Of a stretch of 22,908 nucleotides of DNA, positions 14,837 to 21,968 are shown piece by piece. The translations under genes were made by a program, and so were the position numbers. This DNA comes from a virus. The notes beneath the pieces were generated by a model. It saw only the letters and a list, made by a program, of their open reading frames with translations, was not told the DNA's origin and did not search any database. The stretch is from the IMG/VR virus record IMGVR_UViG_3300021959_005513, positions 1-22,908 of that record, one strand, 5' to 3'. The first letter of the stretch is position 1, and every line of letters starts with the position of its first letter.

Positions 14837-15065
14837 AATCTATTCTCAGTCAGGATGTATCTATTGCGACGCCGCAATGGATCTCCTTGACAAAAAAGAA
14901 ATAGTTTACGAGGAAGTAAAAATTGATAACAATGATGAGGAAAAGGCATTTCTTAAATCGCAAGGTTTTAGAACAGTACCACAAATTTATAATGAGTTAG
15001 GTGAACATATCGGTGGATATATGGATCTTAAAGATTACTTTGATGCCGGTCAAGATAAAGTATGA
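14820..15065 (+). CDS. Glutaredoxin
   Basis: An 81-residue thioredoxin-fold protein of glutaredoxin length. SGCIYCDAA contains the redox pair C13-x2-C16; TVPQIY is the cis-proline loop (P54); GGYMDL is the glutathione-binding Gly motif. It would reduce disulfides with glutathione, classically feeding ribonucleotide reductase in phage nucleotide synthesis. Start codon ATG 14820 overlaps the coiled-coil gene, and its end overlaps the TAGT-type gene by 4 nt. Confidence 0.92.
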   Translation: MTGLYRIYSQSGCIYCDAAMDLLDKKEIVYEEVKIDNNDEEKAFLKSQGFRTVPQIYNELGEHIGGYMDLKDYFDAGQDKV

Positions 15066-16555
15066 ATGTAAAAGAAACTACTAATTACGATAACTATTTA
15101 AACAAACCACTTCAAGATGATTATAAAGCAACTCTTGAAGAACATACCAATATTAAAGTTGGTCTCCCACAAAAATTAAAATCAAAAGAAGAGAAAGCTG
15201 GTGTATATAAAACACTACCTGTACATTTTCGTAATGTCGATGACATGGCTGACTATTGTTCATTAATTGGTCAGTGTATTGATTACAAAACAAAGATCGC
15301 ATATTTTCCTAAAGTAGATCCAGAAACTTCACTCTTTGATGAGGAAGAACCGACTAATATAAAAATAGATAAATCATTACTAATACCAAAAGAAAAAGAA
15401 GTAAAAGAAAAACCAAATATTGAAGATGTCAATTCTAACTGGCGAGAACATTGGATTGATATGCCAGAATATATTATTCAGACTGTGCGTTCTTTTAGAA
15501 GTATAGAAATGTACTTTAGAACTGAAAAAGATTATAAGGATTTCTCTATTAGAGTAGGACAAGATTTAAATTCTGAATCAATTAGTATTTGGTATCCAAA
15601 GCAAGAAATTATACAGAATAAAAAGTACCGATGGGTTGATACCTCTTCTCCACGTCCTTTAAAACATCCCCTATACATCGTTTCGAAGGGTAGATCGGAC
15701 TCTATGCTAACTTCTAGATCTTTATCAAGAATGAAGATCCCACACTATATTGTTATCGAACCTCAGGATGAAGCTGATTATGAAAGTGCTTTGGATAACT
15801 TTAATATAAGAGAATATGTAACATTACTCATAGCACCATTCTCTAATCATGGTGACGGTCCTGGAAGAGCAAGAAACTGGGCATGGGATCACTCTATTGA
15901 AATAGGAGCAAAATGGCATTGGGTGTTAGATGATAATATAAGAGATTTTTATAGATACAATGATGGCGAGCGAGTAAGATTTGAAAGTTCTACTGGCTTT
16001 CGTATTATGGAAGACTTTTGTGATAGATACGAAAACGTTTATATAGCTGGACCGCAGTATCGTTCTTTTGTTCATACCTTTTCTTATAAACCACCATATC
16101 TTGCTAACACTAGAATATATTCCTGCTTATTAATTAGGAATGATTGTAAGCATAGGTGGAGAGGAAGATATAACGAAGATACCGATATTTGTTTACGAGT
16201 GATGAAAGATGGGGATGTATGTTTACAGTTCCATGCTTTTCTACAAGATAAAGTTATGACGCAAGCGATTGCTGGTGGTAATACAGCTGAATTCTACCAC
16301 GCAGAAAATACTGAATCTATTGATAATGGATGGAATAGTGATGGTACTATAAACAAATCGCAGATGTTAGCTGATATGCATCCTGATGTTACTAGAGTTG
16401 TTTGGAAATTTGGAAGATGGCATCATCATGTAAATTATACTCCATTCAAAAAGAATAAACTAAAATTAAAACCGAATCTAAATCTATCAAAAGATATTAA
16501 TGAATATGGCTTGGTTTTGACTAGAGATTTTAAAGATCCAAGATGGACAAAATAA
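15062..16555 (+). CDS. TET-associated-type (DNA) glycosyltransferase with duplicated N-terminal module
   Basis: A 497-residue protein. Residues 205 onward match the TAGT glycosyltransferase layout: PLYIVSKGRSDS, HYIVIEPQDEADY, GPGRARNWAWDH (266-277), WHWVLDDNIRDFYR (D290-D291-N292), GRYNEDTDICLRVM, and AGGNTAEFYHAE. Such phage enzymes are predicted to add sugars to hydroxymethylated bases in DNA. The N-terminus holds two copies of a 35-residue module, VHFRNVDDMADYCSLIGQ (about 54-84) and MYFRTEKDYKDFSIRVGQ (about 150-182), each ending in a (Y/W)(F/Y)P. A Lys/Glu-rich linker joins them. No TET oxygenase or base hydroxymethylase is in the window. The product may protect phage DNA from host defence (inference). 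Confidence 0.75.
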   Translation: MNVKETTNYDNYLNKPLQDDYKATLEEHTNIKVGLPQKLKSKEEKAGVYKTLPVHFRNVDDMADYCSLIGQCIDYKTKIAYFPKVDPETSLFDEEEPTNIKIDKSLLIPKEKEVKEKPNIEDVNSNWREHWIDMPEYIIQTVRSFRSIEMYFRTEKDYKDFSIRVGQDLNSESISIWYPKQEIIQNKKYRWVDTSSPRPLKHPLYIVSKGRSDSMLTSRSLSRMKIPHYIVIEPQDEADYESALDNFNIREYVTLLIAPFSNHGDGPGRARNWAWDHSIEIGAKWHWVLDDNIRDFYRYNDGERVRFESSTGFRIMEDFCDRYENVYIAGPQYRSFVHTFSYKPPYLANTRIYSCLLIRNDCKHRWRGRYNEDTDICLRVMKDGDVCLQFHAFLQDKVMTQAIAGGNTAEFYHAENTESIDNGWNSDGTINKSQMLADMHPDVTRVVWKFGRWHHHVNYTPFKKNKLKLKPNLNLSKDINEYGLVLTRDFKDPRWTK

Positions 16556-16568
16556 TTAAAAAAAAGTA

Positions 16569-16597
16569 TTTACTTTATATAAAAAATATTATAGAAT
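16569..16597 (+). promoter_or_regulatory. Early-type sigma70-like promoter
   Basis: TTTACT (16569-16574), exactly 17 nt, TAGAAT (16592-16597), in the only intergenic gap of this stretch (16556-16628). It lacks the GTTGATAA block seen at 1537, 21516 and 22167. AGAGGAAA before ATG 16629 is the ribosome site. Confidence 0.72.
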
Positions 16598-16628
16598 AAA
16601 AACATAATAACGATAAGAGGAAAATACT

Positions 16629-17132
16629 ATGCCAAACTGGTGTGAAAATCAATTAACGATGACAGGTCCTAAACAAGATGTAAGGGATCTTTGGGAAAAA
16701 ATAGAAAACGATTCACAATTTTTTGAACACATGGTTCCTAATCCTAAAGGTGAATGGGATTACGGTTGGTCTTGTGAAAACTGGGGAACTAAATGGGATG
16801 CCAACTTTTCTGAAGGTGATATGGAATGTTGGGATAATGATGATGGAACAGCAACTATACAAGGAAATATTTTGACTGCTTGGTCGCCACCAATACAAGT
16901 ATTTCAAACATGGCAAGAAAGTAACGATTGGGATATAGAATTATGGTATATCGAAGATGGTATTAGTTACATGGGTGTTTGGAAAAACGATGAAGAAATA
17001 CATATTGATGATGTTTATGAAACTTACAAAAACACTCCTCGTGATGATTGGGATGAATCGTTTAAATATGTTGCCGACTTCTTCGACTTAGAAGAAAGAT
17101 ATTATGATTGGGATGATGAGGAGGAAGAATAA
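16629..17132 (+). CDS. Api92-like ferredoxin-like-domain protein
   Basis: A 167-residue acidic, Trp-rich protein opening MPNWCENQLTMTGP. The features of Api92-like phage proteins are present: the N-x-L-T-x-T-G start, NWGTKWDAN in the middle, and TAWSPPIQVFQTW at about residues 84-96. The C-terminus is very acidic (DWDDEEEE). Function unknown across the family. It is the first gene behind the promoter at 16569, so it may be expressed early; it overlaps the next gene by 1 nt. Confidence 0.8.
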   Translation: MPNWCENQLTMTGPKQDVRDLWEKIENDSQFFEHMVPNPKGEWDYGWSCENWGTKWDANFSEGDMECWDNDDGTATIQGNILTAWSPPIQVFQTWQESNDWDIELWYIEDGISYMGVWKNDEEIHIDDVYETYKNTPRDDWDESFKYVADFFDLEERYYDWDDEEEE

Positions 17133-17737
17133 TGAATGTATTTTATTTATCTTCACTCCCAAGAGAATGTGCTGAAATGCATTGTGATAAACATGTAGTC
17201 AAAATGATTATTGAATATGCTCAACTAATGTCAACAGCACATAGAGTTTTAGATGGGGAAATATATAATGATAAGACTGCTAATGGCAGGAATATAAAAA
17301 GATGGAAACTTCCCAATTCAAATAAGGAAGGTGTTTTGTATAAAGCATCTCATGTAAATCATCCGAGTGCTATATGGACTCGTGAAAACAGAAGACATTA
17401 CAACTGGTTGTACGCAATGTGGAGATATCTTGGTGAAGAATATACACATAGATATGGAAGAGAACATTTAACTATTACTAAATTAGGTCAAGTGTTAGTT
17501 AATCCACCTTTAAATATTCCTTACACGAAATTTAAACAACCACCTCAAGCGATGCCAGACGATTGTAAACATGCGTCATCTATCATCGCATACCGAACAT
17601 ACTATACTTTGTACAAGCAATCATTTGCTAAATGGACAAATCGTAAAATGCCGATTTTTTTCTTGAATCATCTCAGGAGAGAAAATGAAAAAAAGTACGG
17701 TAACATGATTAATGGTTTGTCAGTGGTACGAGGATAG
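17132..17737 (+). CDS. Conserved phage protein, possibly pyrimidine-dimer DNA glycosylase-like
   Basis: A 201-residue basic protein. HCDKHVVKMIIEYAQLMSTAHR (about 17-38) and ASHVNHPSAIWTREN (about 72-86) are its marked motifs. The order (Lys/His-rich helix, then N-H-P-S-x-x-W) recalls the Pyr_excise family of putative pyrimidine-dimer glycosylases, but this is by eye and the catalytic residue is not certain. A short hypothetical is the alternative. It starts in a 1-nt overlap with the Api92-like gene. Confidence 0.45.
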   Translation: MNVFYLSSLPRECAEMHCDKHVVKMIIEYAQLMSTAHRVLDGEIYNDKTANGRNIKRWKLPNSNKEGVLYKASHVNHPSAIWTRENRRHYNWLYAMWRYLGEEYTHRYGREHLTITKLGQVLVNPPLNIPYTKFKQPPQAMPDDCKHASSIIAYRTYYTLYKQSFAKWTNRKMPIFFLNHLRRENEKKYGNMINGLSVVRG

Positions 17738-17741
17738 TAGC

Positions 17742-17894
17742 ATGAACGGAATACTACACCTAACATTTCTTCTCCTCTTTATCGTTATAGGTGTAGTATT
17801 TCTGCTTTTTTCTTTATACATATTTTTTACAATGAAAGTATGGCATTTGCTTTTACTTGTATTCATAATATCACTTGCTATTCGCTACATATAA
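17742..17894 (+). CDS. Tiny membrane protein with two helices
   Basis: About 50 residues starting at ATG 17742 with AGGA 7 nt upstream. The sequence is almost entirely hydrophobic: HLTFLLLFIVIGVVFLLFSLYIFF, a short MKVW turn, and HLLLLVFIISLAI. Two membrane helices with a tight turn and a small charged tail suggest a holin-, antiholin- or other membrane-active peptide, but no family is recognised. A perfect 13-bp inverted repeat begins just after its start codon. Confidence 0.6.
   Translation: MNGILHLTFLLLFIVIGVVFLLFSLYIFFTMKVWHLLLLVFIISLAIRYI
17750..17800 (+). promoter_or_regulatory. Stem-loop: perfect 13-bp inverted repeat
   Basis: AATACTACACCTA (17750-17762) and its exact complement TAGGTGTAGTATT (17788-17800) are separated by 25 nt. 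A T-rich run (TCTGCTTTTTT) follows. It lies 6 nt after the ATG of the tiny membrane gene, so the RNA hairpin could restrain translation, act as an attenuator or terminator, or be a processing site. Confidence 0.6.
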
Positions 17895-17897
17895 ATA
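17890..17897 (+). promoter_or_regulatory. T4-type late promoter
   Basis: TATAAATA at 17890-17897, about 19 nt before ATG 17916, in a gap between genes. Box, distance to start and the type of gene it serves (tail-type module) all fit a late promoter. Confidence 0.6.
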
Positions 17898-17915
17898 GAT
17901 TAAAAGGATTAATCT

Positions 17916-18506
17916 ATGGCAATTTATACAAGACCTGCAGGACTAGACTCATCTGCCGTAATGTGGTATGATAGTGATACAGGACAAATAGTCAACGAAA
18001 ATAATATAATAGGTGAACCTGTTAGTATAAATTCTTTATCACTAATGGATTCCTCTGTGCAATACATAAGTGGGACTGCTCCAGAAGGAGATTCAGATTT
18101 TATTGATTTATATAATGCAAGTATTCAAGAAGATAGAAAATTATTATTAAAATCTTATACCAATCAAACTCAATTAGAATCATTTATTAAATTACAAAAT
18201 CCAACAGTTAGTAATGTATATGCTGTTACTACCACTTTTAACACACATATGTACATAGGTCCAATATTAATAAATTATGGATTAGCCGCAGTAACTCCAG
18301 GCAGCGCCTCTATTATAACACTAGATGAACCATATACTAGGATTGGGGATTATACAGTTCAGGCTATTTCCTATGATGGTAACCATCCAGGCGCCACACG
18401 TGGCGCACAAGGAGTAAGAATTTTAAATGCTACTCAAATATATCTAGCAAAAGCACAATTTAATGGAAATTACATGTATTATTTTACGATAGGAAGGAAA
18501 TCATAA
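17916..18506 (+). CDS. Probable virion/tail-region protein
   Basis: A 196-residue protein with no recognised domain. The sequence is rich in Ser, Thr, Asn, Tyr and beta-strand-like runs (SVQYISGTAPEGDSD, ITLDEPYTRIGDYTVQ, NYMYYFTIGRKS), as in small fibre or appendage proteins. It lies behind a TATAAATA late box and directly before a tail-assembly chaperone, which supports a tail fibre or baseplate role. This is inference; a hypothetical protein is the safe name. A GC-rich perfect hairpin (18391-18406) lies inside the gene. Confidence 0.55.
   Translation: MAIYTRPAGLDSSAVMWYDSDTGQIVNENNIIGEPVSINSLSLMDSSVQYISGTAPEGDSDFIDLYNASIQEDRKLLLKSYTNQTQLESFIKLQNPTVSNVYAVTTTFNTHMYIGPILINYGLAAVTPGSASIITLDEPYTRIGDYTVQAISYDGNHPGATRGAQGVRILNATQIYLAKAQFNGNYMYYFTIGRKS
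18391..18406 (+). repeat. GC-rich perfect inverted repeat
   Basis: GCGCCAC, 2 nt, GTGGCGC: a perfect 7-bp palindromic hairpin inside the preceding virion-type gene (coding for G-A-T-R-G-A). It is far more GC-rich than its surroundings. Confidence 0.6.
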
Positions 18507-18868
18507 TGATTAGATATTTTGTTTCTTTAGATGAAAATGATATGGTTGAGGAAAGACTTACTGCTTATGGTGATTATCCTGAAGGATTTTTAAAATTGGT
18601 TCAAGTGGAAGATGAAGAAACAATGTTAGCAATTCCTATTGGGGCTAAACTTTCAGGTGCTACATGGGTAGCATCAGAAAAACAAATACGATTACAAAGA
18701 CAAGAAATACTAGAAACATCAGTCGATCCATTCACTACCAATATTTTGAAATGGAATGATTTAACCACTTCCGAACAAGAACAATTAACGAATTATAGAA
18801 GACAATTATTAGATATAACTGAACAAGAAGGCTTTCCAGAAAATGTGATTTGGCCAACTAAACCATAA
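18506..18868 (+). CDS. Phage tail-fibre assembly chaperone-like protein
   Basis: A 120-residue protein. The C-terminal part (about residues 85-120) ends with ILKWNDLTTSEQEQL, then NYRRQLLDITEQEGFP and NVIWPTKP. This matches the ending of phage tail assembly chaperones (W-x-x-Y/L-T-x-x-E, YR-x-x-L, FP-x-x-V-x-WP). It starts in a 1-nt overlap with the virion-type gene, so it is most likely the assembly helper of that protein. Confidence 0.72.
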   Translation: MIRYFVSLDENDMVEERLTAYGDYPEGFLKLVQVEDEETMLAIPIGAKLSGATWVASEKQIRLQRQEILETSVDPFTTNILKWNDLTTSEQEQLTNYRRQLLDITEQEGFPENVIWPTKP

Positions 18869-18871
18869 ATT

Positions 18872-19834
18872 ATGAATATACTTAAAACTTTTTATTTAAA
18901 TTGTGATGATACTGGTGAAATATCAAACTTTGATAATAATGTCATTCGTATAAACAAAAGATTCAATATGGGACATAGACCAGTGATGGGACTTCTTTGC
19001 CCACACTTCTATAATTCTCAAATAATGTTCCTAGATAAAATTATATCAGAACCTTATAAACTTACCATTTGTTTGTATAAAGGTTTGTTTGATAAGAAAT
19101 GCAAACCATCTAATAAAAGCACAATTGGTGATACTCTTACTTTCTTTTTAAATAATCTATTACCACCAGACAATGGTATGATCGTTTCTATTTACGAATC
19201 TGAAACGATGGAAAACAAAGTTAAGATAGATGAGCACTTTAAACATTTTATACCATTCAAAGAAGAAATGGCATGGGTGGGAGATGGCGATTATATTACT
19301 TTACATGATATTGAAGATACAGTTTCAGAAAGAAGAAAAGTACAATTGAATCAATCATCTCATTCAGAAATTATAAAAAACATTGACGATATATCAATCT
19401 ATCCTGTCAAGAGAATTAATTATGAAATGACTGAAGAAGAAATGTTTTCTATTTTAAAACATACGAAGTTTCATTTAACTTATCCAGGCGCAACTTACTT
19501 TAGTGCTGGTATGATTAATTGTCCGACGATAGGAATATACATTGACAAAAAAATAATTAGAGTTAGAGATTGGCTATCTAAAGAAAGTTCTAAAGATAGA
19601 GAGTTTATTGATATTGAGTCAACTATACACGAAAGAGTTTCTACGATGCAAGATGCAGGAATATATCATACATATGGTTGGGAAAATAGAAACGATAAAA
19701 GTATAAAAATGTTAAGACAAAACTATTTGAAACACGCAACTAATAGTGAATTAGAATGTTATCTGAGGGGATATGCCGACTATAAATACGGATACAGATT
19801 AGGATTAATGAAGGAGAATAAAAATGGCAGATGA
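18872..19834 (+). CDS. Hypothetical protein, possibly GT-B glycosyltransferase-like
   Basis: A 320-residue soluble protein without a clear family. HTKFHLTYPGATYFSAGMINCPTIGIYI (about 206-232) resembles the donor-binding end of GT-B enzymes, where a Gly-rich turn precedes a helix. DGDYITLHDIEDT is an acidic strand in the middle. It sits between the chaperone and the next late gene, so it may modify a tail protein, but this is inference. Its 3' end contains a candidate late box (19781) and overlaps the next gene by 11 nt. Confidence 0.5.
   Translation: MNILKTFYLNCDDTGEISNFDNNVIRINKRFNMGHRPVMGLLCPHFYNSQIMFLDKIISEPYKLTICLYKGLFDKKCKPSNKSTIGDTLTFFLNNLLPPDNGMIVSIYESETMENKVKIDEHFKHFIPFKEEMAWVGDGDYITLHDIEDTVSERRKVQLNQSSHSEIIKNIDDISIYPVKRINYEMTEEEMFSILKHTKFHLTYPGATYFSAGMINCPTIGIYIDKKIIRVRDWLSKESSKDREFIDIESTIHERVSTMQDAGIYHTYGWENRNDKSIKMLRQNYLKHATNSELECYLRGYADYKYGYRLGLMKENKNGR
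19781..19788 (+). promoter_or_regulatory. Possible T4-type late promoter
   Basis: TATAAATACG at 19781 places the box about 35 nt before ATG 19824, with AAGGAG before that start. It lies within the end of the previous gene. Position is good, but the 8-mer is short for AT-rich DNA. Confidence 0.4.
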
Positions 19835-20087
19835 TTTTTTTGATTTTGGTTTTACTGCAGTAGATGAATCAGAATTAGAAGCAGTACAAAAAGCAACCAC
19901 ACAAGCAACAGTAGTCGCATCTACAGCTGATGCCACACAAGCAAAACTAGACAAATTATATAATTCAATTACACCTCTACTCAATAATCTTAAAGCAAAC
20001 CCAGAGAAAGAATATATTCTTTGGCCTAATAGAGTAGAGAAAGTAGAACAATTTGAAGACATACTATATAAAATATATTCAGAATAG
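19824..20087 (+). CDS. Conserved small protein of T4-like marine phages
   Basis: An 87-residue acidic protein (MADDFFDFGFTAVDESELEAV...). The N-terminus is aromatic and acidic; a helical central part (TTQATVVASTADATQAKLDKLYNSI) precedes a NPEKEYILWPNRVEKVEQFEDI tail. This kind of protein is, as far as I recall, shared by marine T4-like phages, function unknown. Strong ribosome site (GAAGGAGAA) upstream. Its last codons are part of a 35-nt direct repeat found again after the Fe-S carrier gene. Confidence 0.6.
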   Translation: MADDFFDFGFTAVDESELEAVQKATTQATVVASTADATQAKLDKLYNSITPLLNNLKANPEKEYILWPNRVEKVEQFEDILYKIYSE

Positions 20088-20101
20088 GATTAATAATGAG
20101 T
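20067..20101 (+). repeat. 35-nt direct repeat, copy 1
   Basis: Begins TATAAAATATATTCAG and ends TAATAATGAGT. It spans the end of the preceding gene (codons for KIYSE and stop) through the start codon of the Fe-S carrier gene. It matches copy 2 except for one base. Confidence 0.9.
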
Positions 20102-20389
20102 AATATGCTCATAACAATAACTGATTCTGCAAAAGAATATCTTAAAAAGATAGGAACTCCAAATATTAAATTATCAGTATCAAGTGGTGGTTGTGCTGGT
20201 TTTCAATATATTTGGGAAAAAACAGATGAAGAACCTATGATTGAGAATCTATGTATTGATATGTTGGCAGAGATGTTTATTTTTGGTTGTACTATTGATT
20301 ATGTAGAGGAACTTGGTGGTTCATATTTAAAAGTAATTAACCCAAATGCAACTTCTAGTTGTGGGTGTGGTGAGAGTTTTGCCGTATAA
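20096..20389 (+). CDS. A-type iron-sulfur carrier (IscA/HesB-like)
   Basis: A 97-residue HesB-like protein. The three invariant Cys that hold a Fe-S cluster are C33 in GGCAGF and C89-x-C91 in SSCGCGESF. Known A-type proteins pass Fe-S clusters to apo-enzymes. Phages of marine hosts often carry one, presumably to keep Fe-S enzymes or a phage-modified protein supplied. In this window, radical SAM enzymes are possible clients (inference). The gene sits between two copies of a 35-nt repeat. Confidence 0.9.
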   Translation: MSNMLITITDSAKEYLKKIGTPNIKLSVSSGGCAGFQYIWEKTDEEPMIENLCIDMLAEMFIFGCTIDYVEELGGSYLKVINPNATSSCGCGESFAV

Positions 20390-20419
20390 AATATATTCAG
20401 AATAGGAGTAATAATGAGT
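20385..20419 (+). repeat. 35-nt direct repeat, copy 2
   Basis: Same sequence as 20067-20101 with one change (T to G before TAATAATGAGT). Here only the first few bases overlap the Fe-S carrier gene's stop; the rest is its 3' gap and the start of the MazG gene. Confidence 0.9.
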
Positions 20420-20815
20420 GAATTTTTAGATGATTACGTGAATTTCGTAGATAGTGTAACAAGTGATAATTCTAAGAGATCTGATGCTTTCTTTGATGCG
20501 TTAGATTCAATAGAAGAAAAGGGTATAGCACCCGAAAGAATACTTACAGCATCCATTGGTATGGCAAGTGAAGCTGGTGAGTTTTCTGATATTATCAAGA
20601 AGATAGTATTCCAGGGAAAAGAAGTCAACGAAGAAACCATACGACATCTTAAACTTGAGATTGGTGATGTAATGTGGTATATTGCTCAAGCATGTATGGC
20701 ACTCAACGTATCATTAGAAGAAGTGATACGAATGAACATCGAGAAACTTGAAAAAAGATATCCTGGTGGATTCGATAAAATTAAATCAAACAATAAAGAT
20801 TCAAAAGATTTATAA
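20414..20815 (+). CDS. MazG-like nucleotide pyrophosphohydrolase
   Basis: A 133-residue all-alpha NTP-PPase. ASEAGEFSD has E53-x2-E56, and KLEIGDVMWYIA has E82-x2-D85, the two metal-binding motifs of the MazG family; the following helix YIAQACMALNVSLEEVI fits. MazG-type enzymes split NTPs or alarmones, and phage versions are thought to alter host (p)ppGpp or nucleotide levels. Ribosome site AGGAG precedes the ATG. Confidence 0.85.
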   Translation: MSEFLDDYVNFVDSVTSDNSKRSDAFFDALDSIEEKGIAPERILTASIGMASEAGEFSDIIKKIVFQGKEVNEETIRHLKLEIGDVMWYIAQACMALNVSLEEVIRMNIEKLEKRYPGGFDKIKSNNKDSKDL

Positions 20816-20818
20816 ATA
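20811..20818 (+). promoter_or_regulatory. Possible T4-type late promoter
   Basis: TATAAATAG, only 5 nt before ATG 20824. Transcription would begin at or after the start codon, giving a leaderless mRNA, so the match may be chance. Confidence 0.3.
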
Positions 20819-20823
20819 GTCAT

Positions 20824-21510
20824 ATGATACTATACGAAGATTTACGAACACTTTCTGAAGGCGTCTACGATCCCAACATATTTAAAGCATTCTTTTTAGC
20901 TGGGGGTCCTGGATCTGGTAAATCATATGTTACCAGCAAAGCATTCAGTGGTGAAGGATTGCGAATAATAAATTCTGATACAGCTTTTGAAAGAGCTTTG
21001 CAAAAAGCAGGTCTTTCTTTAAAAATGCCTGACAGCGAAGCTGAAGTTAGAGATACTGTTCGTGCCAGAGCAAAAGCAACAACTTCTACTATGTTGGATC
21101 TATCGCTACAAGGTCGATTAGGAATTGTAGTTGACGGAACTGGTGCTGAATACGATAGAATATCTGACCAGAAACGACAACTAGATCGTTTGGGTTATGA
21201 TACATATATGGTGTTTGTAAATACTTCACTTGATGTTGCTCAAGAAAGAAACAAAGCGAGATCTAGAAGTGTCCCAGCCGATATCGTCAAACAGTCTTGG
21301 TTAGATGTACAATCAAACATGGGATTGTATCAAAGACTATTTGGCGGCTCTAATTTTGTTATTGTTGATAACAACAAAAACGATAAAGAACTCACCTCAC
21401 AAACCATGAATTTTGTAGCCAAAGAAGTTGGCAAGTTTTTAAGACGCCCTGTCTCAAATCGAATCGCAAAATCGTGGATAAATTCCGAACTCGAAAGGAA
21501 AAAAAGATAA
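20824..21510 (+). CDS. P-loop kinase/zeta-toxin-like ATPase
   Basis: A 228-residue protein. FLAGGPGSGKSYV (G27-S34) is the Walker A loop, and GIVVDGTGAE the second strand (Walker B-like). An Arg-rich lid (ARSRSVPADIV) follows. The layout fits small-molecule kinases of the zeta toxin/AAA_33 type, which phosphorylate nucleotides, sugars or nucleic-acid ends. The MILYEDLRTLSEGVYDPNIF leader before the P-loop matches a marine T4-like phage pattern as I recall it. It closes the A-type carrier/MazG/kinase group, before a promoter block. Confidence 0.8.
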   Translation: MILYEDLRTLSEGVYDPNIFKAFFLAGGPGSGKSYVTSKAFSGEGLRIINSDTAFERALQKAGLSLKMPDSEAEVRDTVRARAKATTSTMLDLSLQGRLGIVVDGTGAEYDRISDQKRQLDRLGYDTYMVFVNTSLDVAQERNKARSRSVPADIVKQSWLDVQSNMGLYQRLFGGSNFVIVDNNKNDKELTSQTMNFVAKEVGKFLRRPVSNRIAKSWINSELERKKR

Positions 21511-21515
21511 AAACA

Positions 21516-21608
21516 GTTGATAACTTTATAAGTCATTGTTTTTAAACAAATCTTTTTTTCGTTTTTTGCGATTTTTTTCTTTACTTTTATTTAAAAATAA
21601 TATACAAT
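21516..21608 (+). promoter_or_regulatory. Promoter cassette, copy B
   Basis: GTTGATAACTTTATAAGTCATTG begins the conserved block at 21516, followed by TTAAACAAATC and a T-tract, as in copy A. The core is TTTACT (21580-21585), 17 nt, TACAAT (21603-21608). It precedes ATG 21642 with a GAGGAG ribosome site. Confidence 0.8.
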
Positions 21609-21641
21609 GAATGTATAAGTTAAATAAAAGAGGAGAAAATT

Positions 21642-21968
21642 ATGGATACTTATTTTAAAAATGGTTTAGAAAATCTTATTTCTAAATTAACTGAAGATAA
21701 AAACGAATGGTCTAAAAGATTAGGCTATGAACCAAAAGCAACTGAGAGCGATTGGTCAATATCTGTTGGTAAAAAGTACACCAAGATTATGGCTAAACAA
21801 GGTGGTGTTTGGGGATTCATTTTAAATGAAGATGACGATGCTCGTAACTTCAGAAGAGGAGATATACTTAAAGCAAAAAGTTGGAGTACTCCTTCTCTTA
21901 ATTTTCCTAGAGGAAGTATCTTCGAGCATACTGATTATTTACCAAGAAATATATGGGTAGGTGCATAA
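21642..21968 (+). CDS. Hypothetical small protein, early module
   Basis: A 108-residue protein (MDTYFKNGLENLISKLTEDK...). The N-terminal half is helical and charged; the C-terminal half (GVWGFILNEDDDARNFRRGDI...) has strand- and turn-like segments and may bind a ligand, but no family is recognised. GAGGAG lies in the right place before ATG. It is the first gene behind promoter copy B and overlaps the next by 1 nt. Confidence 0.7.
   Translation: MDTYFKNGLENLISKLTEDKNEWSKRLGYEPKATESDWSISVGKKYTKIMAKQGGVWGFILNEDDDARNFRRGDILKAKSWSTPSLNFPRGSIFEHTDYLPRNIWVGA

Noticed and set aside
20067-20419. The 35-nt repeat as phage att sites or insertion-sequence ends
   Set aside because: There is no transposase or integrase between the copies, and the repeat is explained by gene-junction sequence.
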